A DNA stretch of 64,000 nucleotides from Pseudanabaena sp. (GTDB lineage: Bacteria; Cyanobacteriota; Cyanobacteriia; Pseudanabaenales; Pseudanabaenaceae), in assembly GCA_003249035.1 (NCBI GenBank), contig QBMK01000003.1:170227-234226 (forward strand), in the 5' to 3' direction. Shown here one piece after another: positions 44,662-53,574 of the stretch. The position numbers and the translations under genes were made by a program. The notes below the pieces were generated by a model. It ran no database searches. It saw only the letters and a program-made list of their open reading frames with translations, and had not been told where the DNA came from. How positions within the stretch are numbered: position 1 is the stretch's first letter; the number at the start of each line of letters is the position of its first letter.

Positions 44662-46569
44662 TTAGAATCTAAACTGAGTGCGCAGATTGCCAACATATAC
44701 AGTTGGGTTACTCGAGAAACTATTGGGATTGAAAATTGCATAGAATGCAGGAATGATCGCAATATTATTAGTGATTGGATAATAATAAGAAAGCTCTAAA
44801 TCGTATTGAGTAGCGCCATCACCCCCACCAGAAAGTAAGAAGTTCCTTCCACCGGTGTAGCTATAAGGTACAACCAAAGTAAGAACCGCTAACGCACTTT
44901 CCTTAAATAGATCGGGGAAAGCTAAACCAAATTGGAACGAATTAACGGTAACGCTACCACCAGCAACAGCAGGATTTACAGGTGCAATATTTGTACTACC
45001 GTAGGAATAGCGACCAAATACACCAAAGCCCTTGGTAACCAACCAATCAAAGTTCAGAATAATTGTATTTGCAGAGCTATTATTGATAGATCCACCCTGA
45101 CCATCGTCAGCAAAACCATAAGGTAAAGGTTCACCTGGTGCACCACCTACTAAAGTCCTAGGAGGGTTAGGAAGATTGGGGAACGACTGTGCCTGCAAAT
45201 TAGAGTAGGTGTATAAAAGGCGAATGTTAGCATCACGGCTTGGTGAATATACTAGCTCTATAGTAGTAGTATTAGTTCCACCAAATAGTCCACGGGTTGG
45301 CTCGCTAGCAGTATTGAGGTCAGGATCATTAGGGTTAAGAAACTCAGTATTTTGACCAAGATACGCAGCAGTTAGTCTGAACTGCGGATTAATAGTCCAA
45401 GTTACTACAGCACCCGAACCACGATCGATTGCGTTTGCCAAGGTACTTCCACTGGAGTTGAAACTGCTTGCACCTGTCAAGAAGTTTGTGAAGCGATTGC
45501 CATCAAAATAGCGATACCAGTTTAAACGAGGGCCGACAGCTACATTGACATTACTTGCCACTGGGAAACTATAGAACAACTCACGAACATTGAAAGTGTT
45601 TGCTGTTCCGCCAGGAACACCCGTCTGATCGGTAAACGGAACACCCCAAGAGTTGAAAAAGCCCGATGAAACGAAGTTATTAGCAGGAGAGTTGCTATTA
45701 CCAGTTACCAGTTGAGTGACTAGAGAATCCTTACCCGTAAATGATGTATTCAGGTTAATGAAAAGATAATAACCGAATGTAACGTTGGGATTGCTTCTAT
45801 TAACTGTGGTCGGCACACCACCAACGCGCGTTGGTGGATTAAAAGCACTACCTGGAGTACTAAGATTTCGCTCAGCTCTGACAGGCGAAGATGCGGTAGC
45901 TCCAGTGAGGTTAAAGAATGCTAAACCACTAAGTTTGGTCGTTGTGGAGAACTGCTGTGCCTCGAGGACAGCAGTCTTAGCCTCGAGAGCATCCACTCGA
46001 CCACGTAGCATAGCCAATTCAGCCGCAAATTCTTCTTGGAGCTTCTTGAAAGCAGCAAAATCTTCTTTAGAAACTTTATCAGCTAGCCCTGCGGAAATTA
46101 TTTCGTTGATCTTATCCAAACAAGCATTCAGCCCAGCCGCAAACTCATATCTTGATAAAGCTTGACTACCTCTAAAAGTACTGTCAGGATAACCTGCAAT
46201 ACATCCATAACGTTCTACTAAAGATTGCAGAGCTGTAAATGCCCAGTCAGTTGGACGCACATCTGATAGTTGCGAAACAGATGTTACTTGAGAAACATCT
46301 GTAGTCTCAGCTAGTTTATCTACTTCTAAATTACTAACTGGCGAACCAGAGGATGGATTTATTTGAAGGGTGACAGCGTTCTCTTGGCTATCAATTAAGC
46401 CAGTAATTGATGTTTTAGTCTGCGGCGAAGAATTAATTGATGAATTAGCAGATGAATTTTTAGCTAAATTATTTGAGTCTTGAGGCGCAGCATTTGCCGC
46501 ATCGTACAAACTAGAAAGCGCGACAAACATCGCCAGACATGAAAGCGAACTATTGATAGCCTTTGACAT
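44662..46569 (-). CDS. SLH-domain outer-membrane porin (iron-uptake-porin type)
   Basis: 635 residues from the ATG at 46569, which has GAGGAG just upstream; the track-longest start at 46644 lies inside an operator palindrome. Order: signal peptide (about 1-27, ending ANA), a Ser/Asn-rich region, an SLH domain (DVRPTDWAFTALQSLVERYG then GYPDSTFRGSQALSRYEFA), a coiled coil (about 165-205), and a C-terminal beta-barrel ending in the outer-membrane signature LRTQFRF. This is the standard cyanobacterial OprB/Som layout for small-solute or iron uptake. Confidence 0.93.
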   Translation of the reverse strand: MSKAINSSLSCLAMFVALSSLYDAANAAPQDSNNLAKNSSANSSINSSPQTKTSITGLIDSQENAVTLQINPSSGSPVSNLEVDKLAETTDVSQVTSVSQLSDVRPTDWAFTALQSLVERYGCIAGYPDSTFRGSQALSRYEFAAGLNACLDKINEIISAGLADKVSKEDFAAFKKLQEEFAAELAMLRGRVDALEAKTAVLEAQQFSTTTKLSGLAFFNLTGATASSPVRAERNLSTPGSAFNPPTRVGGVPTTVNRSNPNVTFGYYLFINLNTSFTGKDSLVTQLVTGNSNSPANNFVSSGFFNSWGVPFTDQTGVPGGTANTFNVRELFYSFPVASNVNVAVGPRLNWYRYFDGNRFTNFLTGASSFNSSGSTLANAIDRGSGAVVTWTINPQFRLTAAYLGQNTEFLNPNDPDLNTASEPTRGLFGGTNTTTIELVYSPSRDANIRLLYTYSNLQAQSFPNLPNPPRTLVGGAPGEPLPYGFADDGQGGSINNSSANTIILNFDWLVTKGFGVFGRYSYGSTNIAPVNPAVAGGSVTVNSFQFGLAFPDLFKESALAVLTLVVPYSYTGGRNFLLSGGGDGATQYDLELSYYYPITNNIAIIPAFYAIFNPNSFSSNPTVYVGNLRTQFRF

Positions 46570-46615
46570 ATACTCCTCAAACCACCTTAATATGAGCACC
46601 GAACTGCAAACCGAG

Positions 46616-46649
46616 ACAATTTGGATACTGTATACAGTATCCAAATTGT
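46616..46649. promoter_or_regulatory. 34-bp perfect palindromic operator upstream of the porin gene
   Basis: Centre CTGTATACAG, extended outwards as GGATACTG...CAGTATCC and then ACAATTT...AAATTGT with no mismatch. It lies 47-80 bp upstream of the porin ATG. The TGTATACA core is that of GntR/FadR-type operators. A related half-site (ATACAGTATACAA) is found at 47187-47199, upstream of uraH. Confidence 0.65.
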
Positions 46650-46757
46650 GTCGATTAAACTTTAAAGTAGCGATCAGTTTCTGTATTGGAGATTACAAAG
46701 CCTTTTGATTAAGTGATTCGTTGATGACATACTGCTCTGCTGGATCTGAAATCTTAA

Positions 46758-47117
46758 TTAACTACCGCGATAAGTGCTGTAAGCCCAAGGCGAAACGAGT
46801 AAAGGGACATGGTAGCGATCGCTTGCATCAGAGATGCCAAAGCGGACAGGAACAGTAGTTAAAAAATTAGGTTGTGGTAAAGATGTGCCGCAATTTGTAA
46901 AATAGTTTCCGACATAAAAGTAAATTTCGTATAAGCCCACTTTGATATCATTTTCATTTAGCAATAGCTCATCGGTTCTACCATCTTGGTTAGTATGTAG
47001 AGTTTTGAGTAATTGTCTCTGTCCATCATCTGCGATCGCCCATAATTCAATCTGCATATTTCGGGCGGGGCATCCATGAACTGTATCAAGGACATGAGTT
47101 GAGAGTTTTCCAGACAT
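46758..47117 (-). CDS. uraH: 5-hydroxyisourate hydrolase (transthyretin-like)
   Basis: A 119-residue enzyme of urate breakdown that opens 5-hydroxyisourate to OHCU. It has all the diagnostic parts: LSTHVLDTVHGCPARNMQIELW (catalytic His), GRTDELLL (catalytic Arg), RYHVPLLVSPWAYSTY and the terminal YRGS. No urate oxidase or OHCU decarboxylase is in the window. The AtzF-like gene at 47244 is divergent across a 126-bp region with an inverted repeat. Confidence 0.95.
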   Translation of the reverse strand: MSGKLSTHVLDTVHGCPARNMQIELWAIADDGQRQLLKTLHTNQDGRTDELLLNENDIKVGLYEIYFYVGNYFTNCGTSLPQPNFLTTVPVRFGISDASDRYHVPLLVSPWAYSTYRGS

Positions 47118-47126
47118 TATTTTTTA

Positions 47127-47200
47127 GCAATATTGTAAGAGTTATCGCAAAGCCATTACTCTTACAATATTGCACCTTATTAGTGCATACAGTATACAAT
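47127..47200. promoter_or_regulatory. uraH / AtzF-like intergenic regulatory region
   Basis: A perfect 16-bp inverted repeat (GCAATATTGTAAGAGT ... ACTCTTACAATATTGC, 47127-47173) lies 10 bp upstream of the uraH ATG and would form a hairpin in its leader or act as an operator. Next to it is TGCATACAGTATACAAT, similar to the porin operator. Confidence 0.55.
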
Positions 47201-47243
47201 TAATATACAAAAAACTAATCCATAAATTCCAAAAGCCCTATTT

Positions 47244-47636
47244 ATGACAGTAAGCAACGGGACAAGACGAGTATTTATTTGTGGTTCGGCTCTACGCGGG
47301 CAGCCCGATCATGGGAACCTACAAGGTGCAAAGTTTATCCGTCCTGCAAATACACAATCGCGCTATCGACTTCATGCGGCAGGAGATGGCTGGCATCCTG
47401 CGATTTATGAAGTAGAAACAGGTGGAATTTCTATACCTGGCGAAGTCTACGAGATGAAAGACGATGAGTTTGAATATCTTGCTAGTAATGAACCTCCACA
47501 TATGTATCCTACGGATGTTTACCTAGAAGATGGAGAAGTACTCACTGCTTTTTTCTATCCTAAAGAATTAATTGAAAAGTTTAATTGGAAAGATATCTCT
47601 CATCTGGGTGGATGGGCTGCATATAAAAAAGGATAG
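47244..47636 (+). CDS. allophanate-hydrolase C-domain-like (AIG2/GGCT-fold) protein
   Basis: A 130-residue stand-alone relative of the C-terminal domain of allophanate hydrolase AtzF: VFICGSALRGQPDHGNLQGA, RYRLHAAGDGWHPAIYEVETGG, PGEVYEM and YLASNEPPHMYPTDVYLEDG. In urea-amidolyase systems that domain helps convert allophanate. Divergence from uraH suggests a ureide/allantoin role; substrate unknown. It is followed by a hairpin terminator. Confidence 0.85.
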   Translation: MTVSNGTRRVFICGSALRGQPDHGNLQGAKFIRPANTQSRYRLHAAGDGWHPAIYEVETGGISIPGEVYEMKDDEFEYLASNEPPHMYPTDVYLEDGEVLTAFFYPKELIEKFNWKDISHLGGWAAYKKG

Positions 47637-47675
47637 GCTTTTATAGCTTTGCGCTAAAACTAGAATTTCAAACAA

Positions 47676-47708
47676 ACAAAATGCAGGGCATACGTCCTGC
47701 ATTTTGTT
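47676..47708 (+). terminator. terminator of the AtzF-like gene
   Basis: ACAAAATGCAGG pairs with CCTGCATTTTGT around GCATACGT, followed by TTT. The preceding TAGCTTTGCGCTAAAAC resembles the anchor of the variable-arm palindromes. Confidence 0.7.
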
Positions 47709-47814
47709 TTAGTAACTACGTGCGAGCGCAGCCACAGGAAACCATCTGTGATGATCCCAGATGTTCAGTCCCTCCAGAAACTGTTGATCATTGGATCTTG
47801 ATTTCTGGGTAGTC

Positions 47815-48070
47815 CTAAACAAGTAAGGATGAGTTGTAGTGATGAATAAAGAATCAGATAGCAGCAATGTGATTTTCTAGTTTTTGAGAGAAGGAGAGAG
47901 TTTTACGAACTAATCGGGAGACACGTTGCCGCATCGTACAGTTAAACCGCTCAATATAATTGGTTTTACCAGACTCTTTACCAACAGCCTTATGACGCTG
48001 TGCAGGGAATACAAGATCGTAAGCTCTCCAAAAATCCGTGTAAGCGAAAGCATTTTGCCCAATTGTCGAA
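47815..48070 (-). pseudogene. IS1-family transposase, C-terminal remnant
   Basis: On the minus strand, translation from about 48070 reads AFAYTDFWRAYDLVFPAQRH, KAVGKESGKTNYIERFNCTM, RQRVSRLVRKTLSFSQKLEN and HIAAI, then TGA, then FFIHHYNSSLLV. This is the DDE-end of an IS1-type transposase (conserved AVGKExGxTNxIERFN and RxVRKTLSFSK). The N-terminal two thirds are missing and the TGA replaces an expected Trp. It is inactive. No inverted terminal repeat is identifiable with confidence. Confidence 0.88.
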
Positions 48071-48161
48071 AAAAAACTTTTAAAGCAGCTAATTAGCTGC
48101 TTGTAGAATTATATACTTAGCTATTGTATATTAAAGGAATTAATTAATCACTAAGTTGAAG

Positions 48162-48365
48162 ATGGCGCAAACACAGAGGAAGCCTGTATATATTTTGCCA
48201 GAACATCACGATATTCTAAGGCGCATTGCTTATGAGCAGCGTTGCAATCTATCGGATGTTTTGGATGCTGTGCTAGAAAATGCTGATTGGGAAGTAATTG
48301 AAAGCAATGCTAAGAATAAGCCGTTGCTAAGAGCTAATGAAAGAGGCAATTCTTATAAAGTTTGA
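48162..48365 (+). CDS. small ribbon-helix-helix-like protein
   Basis: A 67-residue protein (MAQTQRKPVYILPEHHDILRR, then NLSDVLDAVLENADWEVIES) with the size and beta-helix-helix pattern of CopG/ParD-type DNA-binding proteins. The ATG at 48162 is chosen over an upstream TTG. It lies 24 bp before a nucleotidyltransferase gene on the same strand, so the pair may form a regulator/enzyme or antitoxin/toxin unit (inference). Confidence 0.65.
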   Translation: MAQTQRKPVYILPEHHDILRRIAYEQRCNLSDVLDAVLENADWEVIESNAKNKPLLRANERGNSYKV

Positions 48366-48389
48366 TCGTACTTCTTTATCGAGTAAATT

Positions 48390-48965
48390 ATGAAAAGACT
48401 AGAAGTTGAAACGAGAACAATTTTGCTGGCTTTGACGGGATCTAGACTGTATAGAGTCCACAACGAGAATAGCGACTATGACTACAAAGGAATCTGCATT
48501 CCTACGCTACCTTATTTTCTTGGTACTCAAAACTTTGAACAGCTAGATGATTTTTCTGACCCAAACTGTCTATATCCATCTTTGACTGATACCGATAGTA
48601 ATATCTACAACATCAAAAAGTTTTGTCATTTGGCTACACTCAACAATCCAAATATTCTGGAGCTTCTATGGATAGACAGAAGTGAATATCTTATTCAAAC
48701 TCGTTTTGGCGAATCTTTGATTGAAATACGTGATGCTTTTTTAAGCCAAAAAGTTTTTTATAGCTATTCTGGCTATGCTCACGCCCAAATCAAAAAAGTT
48801 CAGACCCACAGAAAATGGTTATTGCGATACAAAGAAGATCCAGATTTTTTCTCGTTGCCACCAAACCCCAAAGACTATGGATTAGATGAAAATCCATTAC
48901 GGAAAGAACAGTTAAATGCTTTTCTTGAATTTTTCTATATTTTAATTAAAGATGCCAGCCAATAA
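48390..48965 (+). CDS. nucleotidyltransferase (RlaP/PF10127-like), N-terminal part up to an in-frame stop
   Basis: 191 residues with the polymerase-beta-type active site: LALTGSRLYRVHNENSDYDYKGI (GS then SDYDY). The family is linked to RNA repair or phage-borne modification in other bacteria. The reading frame ends at a TAA (48963-48965) and resumes in the same frame with SEVATELLT. The two parts make about 365 residues, the usual size. Either a nonsense mutation or a genuine two-chain arrangement. Confidence 0.75.
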   Translation: MKRLEVETRTILLALTGSRLYRVHNENSDYDYKGICIPTLPYFLGTQNFEQLDDFSDPNCLYPSLTDTDSNIYNIKKFCHLATLNNPNILELLWIDRSEYLIQTRFGESLIEIRDAFLSQKVFYSYSGYAHAQIKKVQTHRKWLLRYKEDPDFFSLPPNPKDYGLDENPLRKEQLNAFLEFFYILIKDASQ

Positions 48966-48971
48966 AGCGAA

Positions 48972-49487
48972 GTGGCTACAGAATTATTAACTCATGTTGA
49001 TTACAAAGGATTACTAAAGCAATATCCCTTAGCTGAAGATCTTCTACCCGCAGTGCAATACTATACGAGGTCAACCAATGAATTTGTGACCTTGCTGCAC
49101 AACACTCAAACCTATCGGCAAGCATTGCAAGAATATGATGCTTTTCAATCATGGCGCAAAAATCGTAATTCAAAACGTGCTGAAATTGAGGAAAAGGTAG
49201 GATATGACAGCAAGCATTCTGGTCATTGCTATCGTTTACTCAAATCTGGGATTGAGATTTTGAATGGTGATGGTGTAATCCCTAATCGGGAAATAACTGG
49301 TGATGCCCAATTCATCCGCCAAATCCGCAATGGAGAAGTCCCCTATGACCACCTAATCGAAGCAGTAAGCAATCTTGAGATCGAGCTTGAATCAGCTATG
49401 AAAAACACAAAACTACCTAAATATCCAAATCAAAAGCTGATAGAAGAAAAACAGATTGAGATTATCAAGAAATATCTTAATTTTTAA
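48972..49487 (+). CDS. nucleotidyltransferase, C-terminal part after the in-frame stop
   Basis: 171 residues in the same frame as the upstream part. The GTG at 48972 has no strong ribosome site. The sequence is helical and polar, with KVGYDSKHSGHCYRLLKSGIEILNGD, a typical second conserved region of PF10127 proteins. It would be meaningful only as part of the longer protein or as a separate subunit. Confidence 0.68.
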   Translation: MATELLTHVDYKGLLKQYPLAEDLLPAVQYYTRSTNEFVTLLHNTQTYRQALQEYDAFQSWRKNRNSKRAEIEEKVGYDSKHSGHCYRLLKSGIEILNGDGVIPNREITGDAQFIRQIRNGEVPYDHLIEAVSNLEIELESAMKNTKLPKYPNQKLIEEKQIEIIKKYLNF

Positions 49488-49629
49488 CTACAGTTCCAAT
49501 GCAGAAAAAATAATACATGGATGTTTGTAAATATAGTGCGATCGCCGATCGCGTAGATTAAGTTGAAGAATTAAAACCAAATCAAAGTGTCTTGTATATA
49601 AAGCGATCGCTATTTGGTAGCTGTTCAAC

Positions 49630-50523
49630 CTACTTCTGACAACTCGCTTCCCAGCCTAACATTGCAGTCTTTCGTTCCAATCCCCAACGATAGCCACCTA
49701 ACTCACCCGATTCCCGAATGACGCGATGACAGGGAATGATAAAACTAACGGGATTACTACCAACAGCATTACCGATAGCTCTTGCGGCATTGGGACGACC
49801 AAAAGATCTCCCTAAGCCCTGATAAGTCGTAATTCCACCAAAAGGAATTCGCAACAAAGCTCGCCAGACTTGAATTTGGAAGTTAGTGCCTTTGACATAG
49901 AGCATGAGAGGCATTTGCTTCGCAGTATTCAGATTAGGAAGATGACTAAATAGCCGATCGCAAATTGGTTGCGTAATTTCGCGATCGCTAATAATCTCGG
50001 CGTTTGACCATTCCTCTCGCAGCATTAAGGCGGCAGCTTGATTATCCATTCCATCGAGAAAATACAAATTACAAATACCTCGCGCTGTTGTGGCAATCAG
50101 GCAATCACCAAACATGGTTTCATGGATGCCATACCAAATCTGCAAACCTGCACCACCAGTCTTAAACTCCTGCGGTGACATTGCTTCAAGGTTCACAAAT
50201 AGGTCATGCAATCGTCCTGCACTGGATAAACCAACATCCCCAGTCAATTCCAGCAAGTTCTTTGTTTCCGCAATTTTAGATTTAGCATATTCCACGGTCA
50301 GATATTGCAAAAATCGCTTGGGGCTAATCCCTGCCCATTTGGTAAATAAGCGCTGAAAGTGATATTCGCTCAGATGTACATGTTGCGCGATCGCGGAGAG
50401 ATCTGGCTGTTGTCGATGGTTTTGACGAATAAAGGTGATCGCTTTTGCCATCAGTTCGTAGGTTGCGCGATCGCCCATATTCTCATCTAGAAATTTGTCC
50501 ATCGGGGAGTTCATGCTCAGCAA
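49630..50523 (-). CDS. AraC-type regulator fused to methylated-DNA--cysteine methyltransferase (Ada-like)
   Basis: A 297-residue protein. Residues about 25-115 are an AraC helix-turn-helix (AIAQHVHLSEYHFQRLFTKW, GISPKRFLQYL) and residues about 205-290 an O6-alkylguanine transferase with the active motif IPCHRVIRESGELGGYRWG. The zinc-binding N-terminal domain of E. coli Ada is missing, which is common. It removes alkyl groups from guanine and probably regulates its own gene. ATGs at 50514 and 50502 are alternative starts. Confidence 0.92.
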   Translation of the reverse strand: MLSMNSPMDKFLDENMGDRATYELMAKAITFIRQNHRQQPDLSAIAQHVHLSEYHFQRLFTKWAGISPKRFLQYLTVEYAKSKIAETKNLLELTGDVGLSSAGRLHDLFVNLEAMSPQEFKTGGAGLQIWYGIHETMFGDCLIATTARGICNLYFLDGMDNQAAALMLREEWSNAEIISDREITQPICDRLFSHLPNLNTAKQMPLMLYVKGTNFQIQVWRALLRIPFGGITTYQGLGRSFGRPNAARAIGNAVGSNPVSFIIPCHRVIRESGELGGYRWGLERKTAMLGWEASCQK

Positions 50524-50725
50524 TACGAGTGTTTACACTCAATTTAGCAATGATTTGATATTTAAGCTAACCGTTTCTTGCGATCTCCTAAAATTCTAGT
50601 AAACTAGTCAGCAATATGATCGCTTGGTTTTTATGAATGGTAATGGTTTAACCTCTATAGAGTGTGTATTTTCTCGCATGGAAGATTGTGAAATATTAGA
50701 AAAGGAAAAAGAGGGAATTTGAACC

Positions 50726-51346
50726 ATGAAAGTCACCCTTGATATACCTCAAGTTGAACTTGAAAAATTAATTGCTCCTGCGATCGCTGAACCGCGTATA
50801 GCTCTCTATGACATAAATTGGCAGCAATACCAAACCTTCATCGATCTATTTTCTGGACATCAAAATCTACATCTAACCTATCTCAAAGGAGCATTAGAAA
50901 TCGTGACGCTTTCGCCAGAGCATGAAATGCTGAAAACGCTGATTGCGAGATTAATATATGTCTATGCCGATGTCATGAATATTGACCTCTTTAGTTGCGG
51001 CTCAGCTACTTGCAAATCAGAATTAACGGCGAGGGGATTAGAACCCGATGAAAGCTTCTGTATTGGTCAGCGTCAAGAATTGCCTGACTTAGCGATCGAG
51101 ATAACGGTCACTAGTGGCGGTATTGATAAATTGGAAGTTTATCAGGGATTAGGAATTACCGAAGTTTGGTTTTATCAAAATAGAAAATTTGCACTTTATC
51201 GTATTAATAGCGATCGCAGTGGATATAATGCGATCGCTCAAAGTCAATTCTTTCCCAATCTCGATTTAAACCTGATGGTCGAATACATCCAACCCGATCA
51301 AGAACCTGCAATGGTTAGAGCATGGCGTAAATTGTTAAGCACATGA
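50726..51346 (+). CDS. Uma2-family (DUF820) putative endonuclease
   Basis: A 206-residue member of the family expanded in cyanobacteria, with PD-(D/E)XK nuclease fold. Typical blocks: YDINWQQYQTFIDLFS, LTYLKGALEIVTLSPEHEML, GLEPDESFCIG, PDLAIEITVTSGGIDKLEVYQGLGITEVWFY. The active residues are the Asp of PDLAIE and the Glu of IEIT. Function in vivo is unknown. A second member lies at 54801. Confidence 0.88.
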   Translation: MKVTLDIPQVELEKLIAPAIAEPRIALYDINWQQYQTFIDLFSGHQNLHLTYLKGALEIVTLSPEHEMLKTLIARLIYVYADVMNIDLFSCGSATCKSELTARGLEPDESFCIGQRQELPDLAIEITVTSGGIDKLEVYQGLGITEVWFYQNRKFALYRINSDRSGYNAIAQSQFFPNLDLNLMVEYIQPDQEPAMVRAWRKLLST

Positions 51347-51405
51347 TTAAACCCCAAAAAGCTATAGCACACGCACAGTGTGCGCTATAGCTTTTTGGGG
51401 TTTAA
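51347..51405. repeat. long palindrome between Uma2 and glnT-like genes
   Basis: TTAAACCCCAAAAAGCTATAG and complement (about 28-bp arms, loop region CACAGTGTG). It overlaps the stop codon of the synthetase gene and may terminate both convergent genes. Confidence 0.78.
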
Positions 51406-52709
51406 CAATCTAAAGTATGTTCCAATTCCCAAGGACTAATGCGAGTACTGTAATCATTCCATTCGCGTTGCTTTAACTTGATATAGGATTGCACGAATTC
51501 TGAGCCTAAAGCATTGGGCAAAATCGTATTTGCTTGCAAACATCGCAGCGCATCTAAAAGATTAGCTGGCAATTGTTTCACTGTGCCAAAGGGAAGCGGA
51601 TCGGTGTAGGAATTATTGTCATAACGTTGACCTGCTTGGCGATTATGCTTGATGCCATCAAGACCACTGGCGATGAGAGCAGCAGGGAGGAGATAGGGAT
51701 TCGCGGCTCCATCGGCGAGACGGAACTCAAAGCGTCCTGCTTCGGGAATGCGGATCATGTGGGTGCGGTTGTTGCCTGTGTAGCTGATCGTGTTGGGTGA
51801 CCATGTTGAGCCAGAGTTAGTGACAGGCGCATTAATCCTCTTGTAGGAATTGACGGTGGGATTAGTGAAGGCACAGACCGCTTCGGCGGAATGCAATACG
51901 CCGCCGATAAATTGATAGGCTAAGCTCGATAAACCGAGTTCTCCTTTTGCGTCATCAAAGATATTCGTATTTCCTTCTAAATCCCAAATGGAGAGATGGG
52001 TATGACAGCCGTTGCCCGTCAGGTGAGGAAATGGTTTGGGCATGAAGGTGGCGCGGAAGCAGTGTTTTTCAGCGATCGCTTTGACCATATATTTAAAAAA
52101 GGCATGGCGATCGGCTGTGACTAAAGCATCGGCGTAAGTCCAGTTCATCTCGAATTGACCATTCGCATCTTCATGATCGTTCTGATAGGCTCCCCAACCC
52201 ATCGCTAACATGGCATCGCAGATTTCGGCAATGATATCGAAACGGCGCATTAGGGCTTGTTGGTCGTAGCAGGGCTTGCTAGCGCGATCGCTTAAATCAG
52301 AAATATCCGTACCATCGGCAGAGAGCAGGAAATATTCGCATTCCACCCCCGTTTTAACACGATAGCCGAGGGCTTCCGCTTGGCTTAGGGCTTGCTTGAG
52401 AACATAGCGTGGGGCTTGTTTGACGGGTTCGCCATTCATGTAGAGGTCGGCGGGCATCCAGCCAATTTTGGGTTGCCAAGGCAAAGGGAAAAGACTATTG
52501 CGATCGGGAATGGCGAAGAGGTCAGGATCGGCGGGTGTCATATCGAGCCATGTGGCGAATCCTGCGAATCCTGCACCATTGGCTTCCATCGAGTCGATCG
52601 CTGCGGTTGGCACTAATTTAGCGCGTTGTACGCCAAAGAGGTCAGTGAAGGAAATGAGAAAGTAGCGAATCCCTTTTTCTTGAGCAATTTCCGATAAAGC
52701 CTTAGTCAT
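51402..52709 (-). CDS. glnT: glutamine-synthetase-family ligase, GlnT type
   Basis: 435 residues from the ATG at 52709 (MTKALSEIAQEKGIRYFL). The family core is present: ECEYFLL, QFEMNW, NGCHTHLSIWD (metal and ammonia site), NSYKRINAP and the arginine loop PEAGRFEFRLADGAANPYL. It belongs to the short GlnT-type group, which in other bacteria makes gamma-glutamyl compounds such as N-methylglutamate or glutamine; the cyanobacterial substrate is uncertain. It is separate from GlnA and from the ~720-residue GlnN. Confidence 0.85.
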   Translation of the reverse strand: MTKALSEIAQEKGIRYFLISFTDLFGVQRAKLVPTAAIDSMEANGAGFAGFATWLDMTPADPDLFAIPDRNSLFPLPWQPKIGWMPADLYMNGEPVKQAPRYVLKQALSQAEALGYRVKTGVECEYFLLSADGTDISDLSDRASKPCYDQQALMRRFDIIAEICDAMLAMGWGAYQNDHEDANGQFEMNWTYADALVTADRHAFFKYMVKAIAEKHCFRATFMPKPFPHLTGNGCHTHLSIWDLEGNTNIFDDAKGELGLSSLAYQFIGGVLHSAEAVCAFTNPTVNSYKRINAPVTNSGSTWSPNTISYTGNNRTHMIRIPEAGRFEFRLADGAANPYLLPAALIASGLDGIKHNRQAGQRYDNNSYTDPLPFGTVKQLPANLLDALRCLQANTILPNALGSEFVQSYIKLKQREWNDYSTRISPWELEHTLDC

Positions 52710-52842
52710 AATCCCGTAGTCACAATGTTTATCTCTCAGCAAACGGGATTATCGCTCAAATTAAAATTTAATCTGGTATCAATCTTGTCAATAATATTTC
52801 AAGGTAGTTTCTGTGTGAATTTGCTATCTGACGGGGAGTTTA

Positions 52843-53538
52843 TCATCCCCTCACTTTTCTAACAATACTTAGAATCTCTCCTCTCCCTATGAATGCACCA
52901 TAATATGCTAACAAAACTGAATCGTAACTAGCTTCAAAATTTTCAGATTTAGGAATAGTGGTTACATAAAGATGTTGTCCTCCTAAAGGATGGCTATAGT
53001 GATAAACATAATGACCATCATTGAGTTTTCCAACAAGCGTAGAATCTTTAAAGTCTCCCCTAGATAAACCAACCACTCCACAATGACTAGACCTCAAAAG
53101 CTCATCTTTTAGTTCACGGAAGTTCTGAATCATAGAATTACTTGTAAATGGATCGTGATCAGTAAACATATGAGAAACACTTTGCTTAGAATAACCTGTA
53201 TATCCAGTAACATAATAAGCAAAATGTTCACAATTTCGATGTCCTAAATGATAGTCAATCCCTGTGGTCATCTCTCTAATTCTCTGATTAATCAAAGACT
53301 CTTTAGCTCCTGTACGCTGTTCTAGAGTAATTTCCTTTAATTCTCCATCACTACCTAAAGATTTATACTCTGAACCAGATTTAAACAACTCTTTTGTAAA
53401 AACATGACCTTTGCCGCCCATCCAAGACATTCCATCCCAAGGTCCCCACTCTACTATTTTCCCATCGCCTACATAAACAAAGAAATGTCGAGTATGAGCA
53501 AATAATTCAACTGACAAAATATCTCCTATCTCAAACAT
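52843..53538 (-). CDS. LRAT-domain (NlpC/P60-like) protein
   Basis: A 231-residue protein with the permuted papain-like LRAT fold. The catalytic His is in the HFFVYVGDGKIVEWG region and the catalytic Cys in HRNCEHFAYYVTG (NCEHF motif). Family members are acyltransferases or thiol peptidases/phospholipases. The C-terminal 90 residues are unassigned. It is the last of three minus-strand genes (52843-54543) between two conserved blocks, possibly a small acquired cluster. Confidence 0.83.
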   Translation of the reverse strand: MFEIGDILSVELFAHTRHFFVYVGDGKIVEWGPWDGMSWMGGKGHVFTKELFKSGSEYKSLGSDGELKEITLEQRTGAKESLINQRIREMTTGIDYHLGHRNCEHFAYYVTGYTGYSKQSVSHMFTDHDPFTSNSMIQNFRELKDELLRSSHCGVVGLSRGDFKDSTLVGKLNDGHYVYHYSHPLGGQHLYVTTIPKSENFEASYDSVLLAYYGAFIGRGEILSIVRKVRG

Positions 53539-53574
53539 TATTTTTTGTCTTCCTATTTATAAACTTGTAATAAC

